Positions 46,149 to 55,214 of a stretch of DNA of 64,000 bases are shown piece after piece. A program made the position numbers and the translations under genes. The notes beneath the pieces were generated by a model, which worked only from the letters and a program-made list of their open reading frames with translations, was not told the DNA's origin and did not search any database. The stretch covers positions 7,753,411 through 7,817,410 of the forward strand of contig NZ_CP054839.1 in the NCBI RefSeq assembly GCF_018141105.1. The letters are read 5' to 3'. Source of the stretch: Saccharopolyspora erythraea (GTDB taxonomy: Bacteria > Actinomycetota > Actinomycetes > Mycobacteriales > Pseudonocardiaceae). The first letter of the stretch is position 1. Every line of letters begins with the position of its first letter.

Positions 46149-47180
46149 TCAACGCAGTCGCGCGATCACGTCGCCGATCCCGCGCTCGACCGACCGCACC
46201 CGCTCCGGAGCGATCACCGGCCGCAGGTCGCGCCCGCGCACGAAGTCGTCGAACGCCTGCTGGGTCGTCCACCGCGGGGTGAACGCGAACCGCTCGCGCA
46301 ACCGCGTCGTGTCCACGACGCGGCCGAAGTTCAGATACCGCAACTGCTCGGGGGAGAAGTCCACCAAACGGGTGCTGCGGAAGAAGCGGCTCACCGGCGA
46401 CAGCGCCATGCTGGGCACCGGCATCGCGATCCGCCCGGCCCGCCGGATCGCCTGCGAGAGCATCAGCACCCCGTCGCCCGCGACGTTGAAGGCCCCTGGG
46501 GAATCCTCCATCGTCGCCTGCTCCAGCACGGCCAGCGCGTCCTCGGAGTGCAGCAGTTGCAGCCGCGCGTCGAACCCGAACACGGTCGGCACGACCGGCA
46601 GCTCGAAGTAGCGGGTCAGCACCGCGTCGATGCGCGGGCCGATCAGGTTGGTGAAGCGCAGCGTGGTGATGCCGACGTCCGGGCGCCTGCGGCCGAAGCC
46701 GCGGACGTAGCCCTCGATCTCGACGGCGTCCTTGGCGTAGCCGGAGGTCGGCAGGTCCTTCGGCTCCATGTCCTCGGTGAACACCGCGGGGTCGCGCGGG
46801 CTCGACCCGTACACGGCGCTGGTCGAGCGGACCACGACCTTGCGCACCAGCGGCGACTTCTGGCAGGCCGCCAGCAGCTGCATGGTGCCGATGACGTTCA
46901 TTTCCTTCATCGTGGCCCGCCCGCCGGGACTCGGATGCGAGTTCACCGAGGCGTGCACGACGGTGTCGACCTTGGCGGTCGCGATCACCTTGGCGATCAG
47001 CGGGTTGCGGATGTCGGCGCGCACGAACTCCGTGCGGCCCATCCGGCGGAGCAGCTCGCGGCCGGGCTGGGTGGTGTCGACGCCCAGGACGCGCTCCACG
47101 GCCGGATTGGCGGCAAGGCGCGCGGCGAGGTGTCCGCCCAGGAACCGGCTGACCCCCGTGACCAGGACGACGTTGGGCAC
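46149..47180 (-). CDS. NAD-dependent epimerase/dehydratase family (extended SDR) protein
   Basis: A 343-residue Rossmann protein from GTG 47180 with GGGGAGG upstream. The nucleotide-binding motif VVLVTGVSRFLGGHLAARLA is at the N-terminus and VDTVVHASVNS follows. The region expected to hold YxxxK reads TSGYAKDAVEIEGYVRGFG, with Lys two rather than four residues after Tyr, so catalysis may be altered or absent. It corresponds to the GalE2-like (Rv0501) gene by position. No sugar-nucleotide gene is adjacent, so a UDP-galactose epimerase role is not supported. Confidence 0.78.
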   Translation of the reverse strand: MPNVVLVTGVSRFLGGHLAARLAANPAVERVLGVDTTQPGRELLRRMGRTEFVRADIRNPLIAKVIATAKVDTVVHASVNSHPSPGGRATMKEMNVIGTMQLLAACQKSPLVRKVVVRSTSAVYGSSPRDPAVFTEDMEPKDLPTSGYAKDAVEIEGYVRGFGRRRPDVGITTLRFTNLIGPRIDAVLTRYFELPVVPTVFGFDARLQLLHSEDALAVLEQATMEDSPGAFNVAGDGVLMLSQAIRRAGRIAMPVPSMALSPVSRFFRSTRLVDFSPEQLRYLNFGRVVDTTRLRERFAFTPRWTTQQAFDDFVRGRDLRPVIAPERVRSVERGIGDVIARLR

Positions 47181-47415
47181 CTCGCGCCTCCCCGCTCCGC
47201 GTCTACGAGGAGCTGCCCGGGCCGACGAGCTCGCCTCCCGGCAGCTCACACACTGCGGCAGTCCTACGACCTGCCGATGCTACCGCCGCAATCCTCCACC
47301 AAACGGGTCGGCGAGGTAACGGCGCCGGGTCCACATCGCCACCATCAGGTTTCGCCCGCGACGGCGGGGTCACCCGTTAGGACAGCTCCCGGGCCTGGCC
47401 GAACGGGCGGCCCAG

Positions 47416-47454
47416 AAAAAACCACCGCCGCCGGCCCAGTACGGCCGACGGCGG
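47416..47454 (-). terminator. Rho-independent terminator with T-run
   Basis: On the minus strand a 12-bp stem (CCGCCGCCGGCC with one mismatch) around a six-base loop is followed by a run of six T. It lies 20 bases beyond the 33-codon gene and is the most canonical intrinsic terminator in the window. Confidence 0.88.
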
Positions 47455-47474
47455 TTGAGGCAGGTGGCGCAGGC

Positions 47475-47576
47475 TCACTTGCCCAACTTGCGACGCTGGA
47501 CGCGGGTCCTGCGGAGAAGCTTGCGGTGCTTCTTCTTGGACATGCGCTTGCGGCGCTTCTTGATGACCGAGCCCAT
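47475..47576 (-). CDS. 33-residue AURKAIP1/COX24-type small ribosomal protein
   Basis: ATG 47576 to TGA 47475 encodes a very basic peptide beginning [19 protein letters not shown] and ending QRRKLGK. It matches the AURKAIP1/COX24-domain family, a tiny actinobacterial protein (bS22) found on the small ribosomal subunit. A strong terminator follows. It lies between the SDR gene and the excisionase-type HTH gene, the same order recalled for Rv0500B in M. tuberculosis. It is short enough to be missed by most gene callers. Confidence 0.9.
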
Positions 47577-47755
47577 GCGGAATCCTTAGCTGTCGTCGGC
47601 GGATCTGATGTCATCACGTGCCGGCGCGGCACCGCGGGAGCAATGGCACCAGGCACGACCGACTGGCCACTTTACCCGCCCACGGGTGAGGGCCCGACGA
47701 CGCGGGGTACGTCGGCCCATCGGCGCGGGGTGCTCGGCCACTCGCGGTCGCGCGA

Positions 47756-47980
47756 TCAACCCGCGTTGTAGTAGGCGTGCTCCAGGTAGGCGTGCACGTC
47801 CTTCTCCGCGACGCGGAAGGAGCGCCCGACACGGGCGGCGGGCAGTTCGCCTGCGTGCACCAGGCGGTACACGGTCATCTTCGACACTCGCATCAGCTTC
47901 GCCACCTCGGCGACGGTGAGGAACCGCACCTCGCCGATGCCGGGAGGGGACTGCTGGCTGGGTTCGGAGTTCGCGGACAT
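47756..47980 (-). CDS. Excisionase-type helix-turn-helix protein
   Basis: A 74-residue single-domain DNA-binding protein with FLTVAEVAKLMRVSKMTVYR then LVHAGELPAARVGRSFRVAE, the HTH_17/AlpA pattern related to BldC. No integrase or prophage gene is nearby and the gene is positionally conserved (Rv0500A-like), so it is a chromosomal regulator rather than a phage excisionase. Targets are unknown. Confidence 0.85.
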   Translation of the reverse strand: MSANSEPSQQSPPGIGEVRFLTVAEVAKLMRVSKMTVYRLVHAGELPAARVGRSFRVAEKDVHAYLEHAYYNAG

Positions 47981-48297
47981 GCTTCACCGATCCTCCGCAC
48001 GCGTCGCGTCACCGGCTTCCCCTCCGGCGAGAACTCACGCGCGTGCTCCATCGAGAGTAGCGGGACTGCTGTGCTGCATGCGACGTATCGAACCGCGGAC
48101 ACCGGCTGCTGCCTGGTGCTTCGGCCGGTGGCGCGCATCACCGATGCTCCGCCGTCCGGGCCGCTCGCGCACGGCGAGCCCTTGTCGCGCCGGGGCCGCA
48201 GGTGGATTCAGGCCCGGCCGACCGCTCGGGCGGGGCCTGCGCGAGTGCGCTCCAGCCGCTCCGGCCGGGCCGCTGAGGATCAGCCGCTACTCCGGGC

Positions 48298-48333
48298 CTT
48301 CGGGCTCACCTCGCCCGCGAGGTGAGCCCGAAG
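48298..48333 (-). terminator. Hairpin terminator after proC
   Basis: CTTCGGGCTCACCTCGC and its perfect complement form a 17-bp stem with a two-base spacer, eight bases beyond the proC stop. The rest of the 361-base gap (47981-48341) holds no recognisable gene. Confidence 0.85.
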
Positions 48334-48341
48334 ACAGGCGC

Positions 48342-49154
48342 TCAGTCCTCGCGGTGGGCGCGGCCCAGCTCCACCGAGCGCTCCTTGGCCGCCTCGATCG
48401 CGTCGATCAGCGCAGCCCGGACGCCGTGCTTCTCCAGCTCCCGGATGCCGGCGATGGTGGTGCCCGCCGGGGACGTGACCGCCTCCCGCAGCATCACCGG
48501 GTGCCCCTCGTCGGAGCGCAGCATCGCCGCCGCGCCGACCGCGGACTGCACGATCAGGTCGGCGGCCACCGCGCGCGGGATGCCGAGCAGGATCCCGGCG
48601 TCGATCATGGCCTCGACCAGGTAGAAGAAGTACGCCGGGCCCGATCCGGAGAGCGCGGTGACCGCGTCCTGCTGGCTCTCGGGCACCCGCACGACCTTGC
48701 CGACGCTGCCCAGCAGCTCCTCGACCAGCCGCAGGTGCTCGTCCTCGGCGTGCTCGCCGCCGGAGATCGCGCTCATCGCCTCGCCGACGAGCATCGGCGT
48801 GTTCGGCATGACCCGCACGACCCGGGTGCCCTCGGGCAGCCTGCGTTCGAACAGCGCGGTCGGCAGGCCCGCGCACAGCGACACCACCAGCTTGCCCGGC
48901 GGCAGGTCGGCGGCCATCTCGTCCAGCAGGGGCTCGATGTCCTGCGGCTTGACCGCGACCACGATGACGTCCGCCCGGCGCACCGCTCCGGCCACGTCGA
49001 CGTGCTCGACGCCGTACTTCGCGGTCAGCTCCTGCGCCCGCACCGGGTAGCGCTCGGTGAACAGCAGGTCCTCCGGGGACCTCCCGGCGTGCAGCAGCCC
49101 CGACATCAGGGACTCACCGATCTTGCCCGCTCCGAGTACCGCGATGGTCGTCAT
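48342..49154 (-). CDS. proC: Pyrroline-5-carboxylate reductase ProC
   Basis: Last step of proline synthesis, reducing pyrroline-5-carboxylate with NAD(P)H. It has 270 residues from ATG 49154. The Rossmann motif IAVLGAGKIGESLMSGLL is at the N-terminus. VVRVMPNTPMLVGEAMSAI and TALSGSGPAYFFYLVEAMID are the family signatures, with ALLIDA-like ALIDAIEAAKERS at the C-terminus. It is divergent from an acyl-CoA ligase gene. Confidence 0.95.
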   Translation of the reverse strand: MTTIAVLGAGKIGESLMSGLLHAGRSPEDLLFTERYPVRAQELTAKYGVEHVDVAGAVRRADVIVVAVKPQDIEPLLDEMAADLPPGKLVVSLCAGLPTALFERRLPEGTRVVRVMPNTPMLVGEAMSAISGGEHAEDEHLRLVEELLGSVGKVVRVPESQQDAVTALSGSGPAYFFYLVEAMIDAGILLGIPRAVAADLIVQSAVGAAAMLRSDEGHPVMLREAVTSPAGTTIAGIRELEKHGVRAALIDAIEAAKERSVELGRAHRED

Positions 49155-49207
49155 GCCCAGCAGCCTGCCAGAACACGCTGGGTGCACCCTCCGGCCCCTC
49201 CCGGACG

Positions 49208-49222
49208 TTGACAACGATCGTT
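49208..49222. promoter_or_regulatory. Candidate TetR-type operator over a -35-like element
   Basis: TTGACA at 49208-49213 abuts the 10-bp palindrome AACGATCGTT at 49213-49222, in the divergent region between proC and the acyl-CoA ligase. Such palindromes are typical of TetR-family sites near fatty-acid genes in actinobacteria. No regulator gene is adjacent. Confidence 0.4.
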
Positions 49223-49275
49223 AGTGTGTCTGCCACCACAAGCCACCCCGCCGCCACACCTGATCGAAGGAGCGG

Positions 49276-50904
49276 ATGACCTCGATGTTCAGCACGATGC
49301 AGGATGGCACCCTCACGACCGCCCGGATACTCGCCCAGGGCAGCGGACCGCACGGGACGGCCGAGGTCGTGACCTGGACCGGCGACGGTGCGCGGCGATC
49401 GGCCTACGCCGAGGTGGGGCGGAGGGTCGCGCGGCTGGCCGGCGCGCTGCGCGCGCTCGGCGTGACCGGCGACCAGCGGGTCGGCACGTTCATGTGGAAC
49501 AACACGGAGCACCTGGAGGCCTACTTCGCGGTGCCGTCGATGGGCGCGGTGCTGCACACGCTGAACATCCGGCTCTTCCCCGAGCAGATCGTCTACGTCG
49601 CCGACCACGCCGAGGACCGGGTGGTCATCGTCGACTCGACGCTGCTGCCGCTGTTCGCCAAGATCCTCCCCCAGCTCGGCACCGTCCGGCACGTCGTCGT
49701 GGCAGGCGGCGGATCGTTGGAGGCTCCCGAGGGCGTCGAGGTGCACGACTACGAGGAGCTGCTGGCGGCGCAGCCGGACGAGTTCGACTGGCCGGAGCTG
49801 GACGAGCGCTCGGCGGCGGCGATGTGCTACACGTCCGGCACCACCGGCAACCCGAAGGGCGTGGTGTACTCGCACCGCTCCATCTACCTGCACTCGATGC
49901 AGGTGTGCATGACCGACGGGATGGCGCTGTCGCAGGCCGACCGCGCGCTGGCGGTGGTGCCGATGTTCCACGCGATGTCGTGGGGCCTGCCCTACGCCGC
50001 GTTCCTGGTCGGGGCGTCGCTGATCATGCCGGACCGCTTCCTCCAGCCGGAGCCGCTGACCCACGTGATCGCCGCGGAGCGGCCGACGTTCGCCGCGGCG
50101 GTTCCGACGATCTGGCAAGGGGTGCTGCAACACCTCGAACAGGACCCGCAGGACATGTCGTCGCTGCGCGAGGTCGTCGTCGGCGGCTCGGCCTGCCCGC
50201 CGTCGCTGATGCGGGCCTTCCACGACCGCTACGGAATCCCGGTGCTGCACGCCTGGGGAATGACCGAGACCTCGCCGCTGGGCAGCGTCGCCCGGCCCCC
50301 GGCGGGGGCGACCGGTGACGAGCTGTGGGCCTACCGCTCCAGCCAGGGGCGCATCCCCGCCGGGGTGGAGGCGCGGCTGGTCGGCGACGACGGCTCGGTG
50401 CTGCCGTGGGACGGCGCCAGCGTCGGCGAGCTCCAGGTGCGCGGGCCGTGGATCGCCGGGGCCTACCACCAGGAGGACGACCCCGAGAAGTTCCACGACG
50501 GCTGGCTGCGCACCGGAGATGTCGGGCACATCTCCCACGACGGGTTCCTGCGCCTGACCGACCGCGCGAAGGACGTCATCAAGTCCGGTGGCGAGTGGAT
50601 CTCGTCGGTGGAGCTGGAGAACCACGTGATGTCGCACCCGGCGGTCGCCGAGGCCGTGGTCATCGGCGTGCCGGACGAGAAGTGGGACGAACGGCCGCTG
50701 GTCGCCGTGGTGCTCCGGGACGGCCAGCGGGCCACCGCCGAGGAGCTCAGCGAGTTCCTGGCGGGCAGGGTGGCCAAGTGGCAGCTGCCGGAGCACTGGA
50801 CCTTCGTCGCCGAGACCCCGAAGACCAGCGTCGGCAAGTTCGACAAGAAGCGCCTGCGCCAGCAGCACTCGCAGGGCGAGCTCGACGTGCAGACGCTCGG
50901 CTGA
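49276..50904 (+). CDS. Long-chain fatty-acid-CoA ligase
   Basis: A 542-residue ANL enzyme from ATG 49276 with AAGGAG upstream. Motifs are MCYTSGTTGNPKGVVYSHRS, HAWGMTETSPLGSVARPP, DGWLRTGDVGHISHDGFLRL, DRAKDVIKSGGEWISSVELE and the catalytic Lys in PKTSVGKFDKKRLR. The AlkK-like spacing suggests medium- or long-chain acids. It may work with the convergent thioesterase-fold gene downstream. Confidence 0.92.
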   Translation: MTSMFSTMQDGTLTTARILAQGSGPHGTAEVVTWTGDGARRSAYAEVGRRVARLAGALRALGVTGDQRVGTFMWNNTEHLEAYFAVPSMGAVLHTLNIRLFPEQIVYVADHAEDRVVIVDSTLLPLFAKILPQLGTVRHVVVAGGGSLEAPEGVEVHDYEELLAAQPDEFDWPELDERSAAAMCYTSGTTGNPKGVVYSHRSIYLHSMQVCMTDGMALSQADRALAVVPMFHAMSWGLPYAAFLVGASLIMPDRFLQPEPLTHVIAAERPTFAAAVPTIWQGVLQHLEQDPQDMSSLREVVVGGSACPPSLMRAFHDRYGIPVLHAWGMTETSPLGSVARPPAGATGDELWAYRSSQGRIPAGVEARLVGDDGSVLPWDGASVGELQVRGPWIAGAYHQEDDPEKFHDGWLRTGDVGHISHDGFLRLTDRAKDVIKSGGEWISSVELENHVMSHPAVAEAVVIGVPDEKWDERPLVAVVLRDGQRATAEELSEFLAGRVAKWQLPEHWTFVAETPKTSVGKFDKKRLRQQHSQGELDVQTLG

Positions 50905-50930
50905 GGCACACCGGCCACCTGTTGCCGGTC

Positions 50931-50960
50931 GCGGACGGCGGGCTGTTGCCCGCCGCCCGC
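50931..50960. terminator. Bidirectional hairpin between acyl-CoA ligase and thioesterase
   Basis: Arms of 13 bases (GCGGACGGCGGGC and complement with one mismatch) flank a TGTT loop, 26 bases after the ligase stop and 28 bases before the convergent stop at 50989. Confidence 0.75.
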
Positions 50961-50988
50961 GCGGCGCAACGCTTCTGCCCGCGTGGCC

Positions 50989-51780
50989 TCAGGCGCTGAT
51001 CGCGAGCTGGCGGGCCTGGCAGACGACGCGGCCGGTCGAGTCGACGACCGTGGTGTCCTCGTCGAACCAGCGGCCGTGCACGGACCTGCAGTCGACGACC
51101 AGGCGCAGCCAGCCGTTGGCCGGCCGGGCCCGCAGCAGGGCCGTCAGCTGCACCGTGGGCGACCAGCCGAAGCGGCCCATGTTGAACGTCACCGGCATCG
51201 TCAGGTCACCCGCGACCAGGCTGAACAGCACGTCGGGCTGCGCCCCGCGCGGTTTCGCCCACAGCCGCAGCCTCGGCGGCTGGTCCACGTCGCCGTCCAG
51301 GAACCCGGCGCTCGCGCGGTCGAGGCGGACGTCGCAGGTGCGGGCGAGGTTGTAGAACTTCACCGCGTCGGAGGTGGACAGGTCCAGTGCCTCCGCGGGT
51401 GGGTTCACGGGCATGTCCGGGACGTCGGACCACGCCGGTTCCTCGACCGGGACCTGGCCGAGGGTGACGGTCGTGTCGACGCAGACCTGCCCCCGCTGCT
51501 CCAGCGTGGTGCGGCGGACCGTGACGGTGCGGCCGGTCTTCAGCGTCTCGCTGCGGACCAGGACCGGCCCGGTCTTCGGCGCGCGGAGGAACTGCGCGCT
51601 GACGGCGAGCGGGCTCAGGTCGGTGCCCTCGGTGGCCGCCCTGGCGATCATCGCCAGCAGGTAGCCGCCGTGCGGGCGGTCTCCGACTGACCAGTCCGGG
51701 TGCAGATCGGCGACGAAACTGCCGTCCCCCAGAGAACGAACAGCGGTGGCCGCGGTGAAGAGGTCGGGCAGGTCGGTCAC
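50989..51780 (-). CDS. Acyl-CoA thioesterase family protein (double hotdog)
   Basis: A 263-residue TesB-like protein from GTG 51780. The first hotdog has DWSVGDRPHGGYLLAMIARA and SAQFLRAPKTGPVLVRSETL; the second has MGRFGWSPTVQLTALLRARP and SVHGRWFDEDTTVVDSTGRV. It probably hydrolyses acyl-CoA esters. A gene of this type next to an acyl-CoA ligase suggests control of free acid versus CoA ester pools. The stop is convergent with the ligase. Confidence 0.82.
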   Translation of the reverse strand: MTDLPDLFTAATAVRSLGDGSFVADLHPDWSVGDRPHGGYLLAMIARAATEGTDLSPLAVSAQFLRAPKTGPVLVRSETLKTGRTVTVRRTTLEQRGQVCVDTTVTLGQVPVEEPAWSDVPDMPVNPPAEALDLSTSDAVKFYNLARTCDVRLDRASAGFLDGDVDQPPRLRLWAKPRGAQPDVLFSLVAGDLTMPVTFNMGRFGWSPTVQLTALLRARPANGWLRLVVDCRSVHGRWFDEDTTVVDSTGRVVCQARQLAISA

Positions 51781-51923
51781 GCTCGACCCACCGGGTAACC
51801 ACGCTCGTCGGCGAGCAAAGCGCGGAGTCGATTCATGTTAGCGATTCTACGGACCCTGCTCGTTCTTGATCACTTCGCGGTCACGGGATCGGTTTCGCGC
51901 AGGTAGCCCCCGGTCGGCGCCCC

Positions 51924-52787
51924 TCAGGAGCTCACCGGTTCCAGGTGCAGCCGGGCGAACAGCAGAGCCTCGGCCAGCAGGGCCGCGCGCTGCTTGGCGC
52001 TGCGGGCCTTGCGGGTGTTGATCTCCAGCACCACCGAGCCGTCGAAGCCGTCGGCGGCCAGCGCCTCGCACACCTCGGCGCACGGCTGCGTGCCCTGCCC
52101 GGGGAGCAGGTGCTCGTCGCGCGGCGCGCCGGTGCCGTCGGCGAGGTGCACGTGGGCCAGGCGGTCCTTCATCCGCTTCAGCAGCTCGATGGCATCGACG
52201 TGCGCTGCGGCGGCGTGCGAGAGGTCGAGCGTGTAGCTGTTGTAGCCGACGTCGGTCGGGTCCGGCGACGGCTTGAACGCCGACAGGCCCGACGCCTTGC
52301 CGCCGCGCAGCCGCTTCCACGTGTTGGGCGGGCGCACCGGGAACATGTTCTCCACCGCGACCCGGATGCCGCTGGCCTCCTCCAGCTCCGCCACCAGGTC
52401 GCTGAAGCGCTCGGCGTAGCGGCGCTGCCAGCGGAACGGCGGGTGCACCACCACGGTCGACGCGCCCAGGTCGCTGGCGGCCACCACCGAGCGCCGCAGC
52501 CGCTCCTCCGGCTCCGGCGACCACACCCGCTGCGTGATCAGCAGGCAGGGCGCGTGCACCGCGAGGATGGGCACGCCGTGGCGGTCGGCCAACCGGTGCA
52601 GCGCGGCGACGTCCTGGCTGACGGCGTCGGCCCAGACCATCACCTCGACACCGTCGAAACCCAGGTCCGCGGCCATCTCGAAGGCGGCCCGGGCAGGCTG
52701 GGGCCACACCGACGCGCTCGAGAGCCCGACCGGTATGTGCGTCTCGTGCGTTTCGTCTGTGCGTTCGGGGACTCGTTCCGATGTCAT
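51924..52787 (-). CDS. Sugar phosphate isomerase/epimerase-like TIM barrel protein
   Basis: A 287-residue xylose isomerase-like/AP endonuclease 2 family protein from ATG 52787. Barrel segments include [77 protein letters not shown] and [10 protein letters not shown], with His, Glu and Asp metal-ligand candidates. Substrate unknown. It lies between the Pro-rich membrane protein and thioesterase genes, matching the Rv0498 position next to Rv0497 and ppx. Confidence 0.82.
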   Translation of the reverse strand: MTSERVPERTDETHETHIPVGLSSASVWPQPARAAFEMAADLGFDGVEVMVWADAVSQDVAALHRLADRHGVPILAVHAPCLLITQRVWSPEPEERLRRSVVAASDLGASTVVVHPPFRWQRRYAERFSDLVAELEEASGIRVAVENMFPVRPPNTWKRLRGGKASGLSAFKPSPDPTDVGYNSYTLDLSHAAAAHVDAIELLKRMKDRLAHVHLADGTGAPRDEHLLPGQGTQPCAEVCEALAADGFDGSVVLEINTRKARSAKQRAALLAEALLFARLHLEPVSS

Positions 52788-52839
52788 GTCCTGCCCAGCA
52801 TGCCCGAGGTCCGGTGTCGTTCCCCAGCCGGTGGCGCGG

Positions 52840-54174
52840 TCAGTGCGAAAGCAGCAGCAGAGCCGCCGGCGAGACCGTGCACACCAGGCCGACCACGACC
52901 GCCAGCAGAATGCTGTTCAGATCGTCTCCGCGCAAGAACTTCTTGGCGATGAACACAAGGCAGCCGGTGACGACCAGCGCCGCCGCGAGCGCCGCGGGCG
53001 CGAGCTGCAGCCACAGCCAGTTGAAGGCGAACCAGACGCCGATGCCGCTGACGACGCCGACGCCGCCCTGCAGCACCAGGGTGCCCCACTCCTTGGTCGG
53101 CGACCGCTCCTCGTCGTCCTCGGCGTCCTCCTCGTCGGACAGGTAGTCGTCGGAGTCGAGCCCGGCGGGCGCCTCGGGGTCGTAGTCGTCGTAGTCGCGG
53201 GCGCGTTCGCGGTCCCTCGGCTCGGCGTAGTCCTGCCCGTAGTCGTAGTCCTGGTCGTCCTGGTACTCCTGCGGGTCTCCGTAGGAGTCGAAGTCGTACG
53301 GGTCGTCGTCGCGGTCGGCGTCCGCCTGCTGGGGGTAGGCCATCATCGCCGTGCCTTCTGGCTCGGCGGCCTGCGGCGGGTACGCCATCATGGCGGTGCC
53401 CTCCGGCTCGGCGGCCTGCGGCGGGTACGGCATCATGGCCGTGCCGCCTGCGTCGTTGCGGGCCTCGGCCTCGACGCGCGGCAACTGCTCGGTGGCGCCC
53501 TCCACCTCCTGCGGCGGCCCCGGCTTGGGCCGCGGCTGCGGGGAGGGGCGACGCGGCAGCGCGGGCTGCTGGATCGTCGCCTCCGGGTCAGCGCCCGGCC
53601 CGTCGGCCGGACCCGCGGCCGGCGGCGGCGGAGCGGGCATGGGCGGCGCGGGCTTGTCCCCCGCGCCCGACGCGAAGCGCTGCGCCCAGAAGCTGCCTCC
53701 GCCGCTCTTCGGCGGCGGCTCCGGAGCGTCCTGCTTCGGCAGGGGAGGCGCTTCCTGCACCGGCTCCTGCGCAGGCGGAGCGGGCGGCGCGGGAGGTTGC
53801 TGCTGCACGGGTGCCGGCTCCTGCGGAGGAGCCGGGGGCGCGGGCGGCGGGACCTGCGTGGCTCCCGCGGTCGGCGGCGGGACCTGGGTGGCTCCCGCGG
53901 TCGGCGGCGCCTCCTGCTGCGGCTGGGCCTGCTTGCCCGACCGCTGCGGGCGGTGGCTGGTGCGCTGCGGCGGCTCGGCTTCCGGATCGACGGCGCGGAG
54001 CTGGCCGCTGTCCGACATCACCCGTTCGATGATCGCCTGCGGAGCCGTCTCACTGGGATCTTCGGCACGCCTGCGGCGTCGCCGGGTGCTGCGCTGGGAG
54101 CCGCCGCCGTACTCGGCGAGCAGCTCCGCGACGGTGCGCTGGCTGGGGTCGTTGGCCCCGCTGTCCCGACTCAT
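52840..54174 (-). CDS. Pro-rich disordered protein with C-terminal membrane domain
   Basis: A 444-residue protein from ATG 54174, which overlaps the ppx stop. Residues 1-60 are basic ([15 protein letters not shown]), 60-250 are Pro/Gln-rich with [10 protein letters not shown] repeated, then come three [12 protein letters not shown]-type units (about 245-285), an acidic Asp/Tyr/Glu region ([20 protein letters not shown]), and finally three to four helices from about residue 360 ([20 protein letters not shown], then [20 protein letters not shown]). The position matches the Rv0497 conserved membrane protein. Function unknown; the long charged tail may be a cytosolic scaffold. Confidence 0.75.
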   Translation of the reverse strand: MSRDSGANDPSQRTVAELLAEYGGGSQRSTRRRRRRAEDPSETAPQAIIERVMSDSGQLRAVDPEAEPPQRTSHRPQRSGKQAQPQQEAPPTAGATQVPPPTAGATQVPPPAPPAPPQEPAPVQQQPPAPPAPPAQEPVQEAPPLPKQDAPEPPPKSGGGSFWAQRFASGAGDKPAPPMPAPPPPAAGPADGPGADPEATIQQPALPRRPSPQPRPKPGPPQEVEGATEQLPRVEAEARNDAGGTAMMPYPPQAAEPEGTAMMAYPPQAAEPEGTAMMAYPQQADADRDDDPYDFDSYGDPQEYQDDQDYDYGQDYAEPRDRERARDYDDYDPEAPAGLDSDDYLSDEEDAEDDEERSPTKEWGTLVLQGGVGVVSGIGVWFAFNWLWLQLAPAALAAALVVTGCLVFIAKKFLRGDDLNSILLAVVVGLVCTVSPAALLLLSH

Positions 54175-55214
54175 CGATTCCACCGTGCCCCGTGCTGAGC
54201 CTTCCGTCCAGTTACTCGCTGCGCGTCCTGCTGGGGCCCCGACTGCCCGGACCCGATCGCGGCCCGGGCCTGGATGGCAGTGTGGCCGTTGCCGTTGGTG
54301 TGGTCCAGTCGACGCAGGATCACTCCTTCCCGCAACGCCCACGGGCAGATGTCGAGTTCCCGGAGTGACAGCGCCCGCATCGCGGCCTCGGCGACCAGCC
54401 CGCCGCTGACCAGCTGGTGAGCGCGGGCGCCGCTGACCCCGTCCAGGGTCGCGAGGTCGGCCGACGACATCCGGGTGATGAAGGACAGGAGCTGGCGCAG
54501 GCCGGTGTCGGTCAGCCTGCGCGGCACCCGCGGGCCCGCCGAGGACGGTGCGGCGCCGGTCAGCCGGGCCAGTGACCGGAACGTCTTGGAGCTGGCCACC
54601 ACCCGGTCGGGCCTGCCGAGCTTGCGGAACCGCTTGGCGGTGCCCGCCAGCTCGTCTTCCAGCCATTCCCGCAGGTCCTCGACCTCCTGCCGGCTCGGCG
54701 GGTCGTGCAGCACGGTGCGCGCGAGACGCCCCGCGCCCAGCGGCAACGACACCGCCAGGTCGGGTTGTTCGTCGATGCCCATCGCCATCTCCAGGGAGCC
54801 GCCGCCGATGTCGAGCAGCAGCAGGTTGCCGGCCGACCAGCCGTACCAGCGGCGGGCGGCGAGGAAGGTGAAGCGGGCCTCCTCCTCACCGGGCAGCACC
54901 TCGAGGTCGACACCGGTCTGGTCCCGGACCATCTCCAGCACCTCGGTGGCGTTGTCGGCGTCGCGGATCGCGGAGGTGGCGAAGGCCATCAGCTCCTCGC
55001 ACCCGGCCGCGACGGCGGCGTCCTGGGCCCGCGCGACGGTGCGGACGAGCTCGTCGGCGTCCTCGGGACCGAGGTGGCCGTCCTCGCCGATCCGCTCGGC
55101 CAGGCGCAGCACGGTCTTGTCCGATGTCATGGGCGTCGGGTGGGCACCACGGTGCGCGTCCACCACGAGCAGGTGGACGGTGTTGGATCCGACGTCGAGC
55201 ACCCCTAGGCGCAT
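54171..55214 (-). CDS. ppx: Exopolyphosphatase/pppGpp phosphatase family protein
   Basis: A 347-residue ASKHA-fold enzyme from ATG 55214. The first phosphate motif [20 protein letters not shown] is at the N-terminus, the catalytic Glu region [20 protein letters not shown] near 115, and [19 protein letters not shown] near 140. It is the short Ppx1-like form (Rv0496 type) without the C-terminal HD domain of E. coli Ppx. It degrades polyphosphate or pppGpp. Nearness to SenX3-RegX3 fits phosphate control. Confidence 0.92.
   Translation of the reverse strand: MRLGVLDVGSNTVHLLVVDAHRGAHPTPMTSDKTVLRLAERIGEDGHLGPEDADELVRTVARAQDAAVAAGCEELMAFATSAIRDADNATEVLEMVRDQTGVDLEVLPGEEEARFTFLAARRWYGWSAGNLLLLDIGGGSLEMAMGIDEQPDLAVSLPLGAGRLARTVLHDPPSRQEVEDLREWLEDELAGTAKRFRKLGRPDRVVASSKTFRSLARLTGAAPSSAGPRVPRRLTDTGLRQLLSFITRMSSADLATLDGVSGARAHQLVSGGLVAEAAMRALSLRELDICPWALREGVILRRLDHTNGNGHTAIQARAAIGSGQSGPQQDAQRVTGRKAQHGARWNR

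Noticed and set aside
47756-47980. Prophage or integrative element based on the excisionase-like gene
   Set aside because: No integrase, attachment repeats or tRNA gene are nearby, and the gene sits in a conserved chromosomal order.
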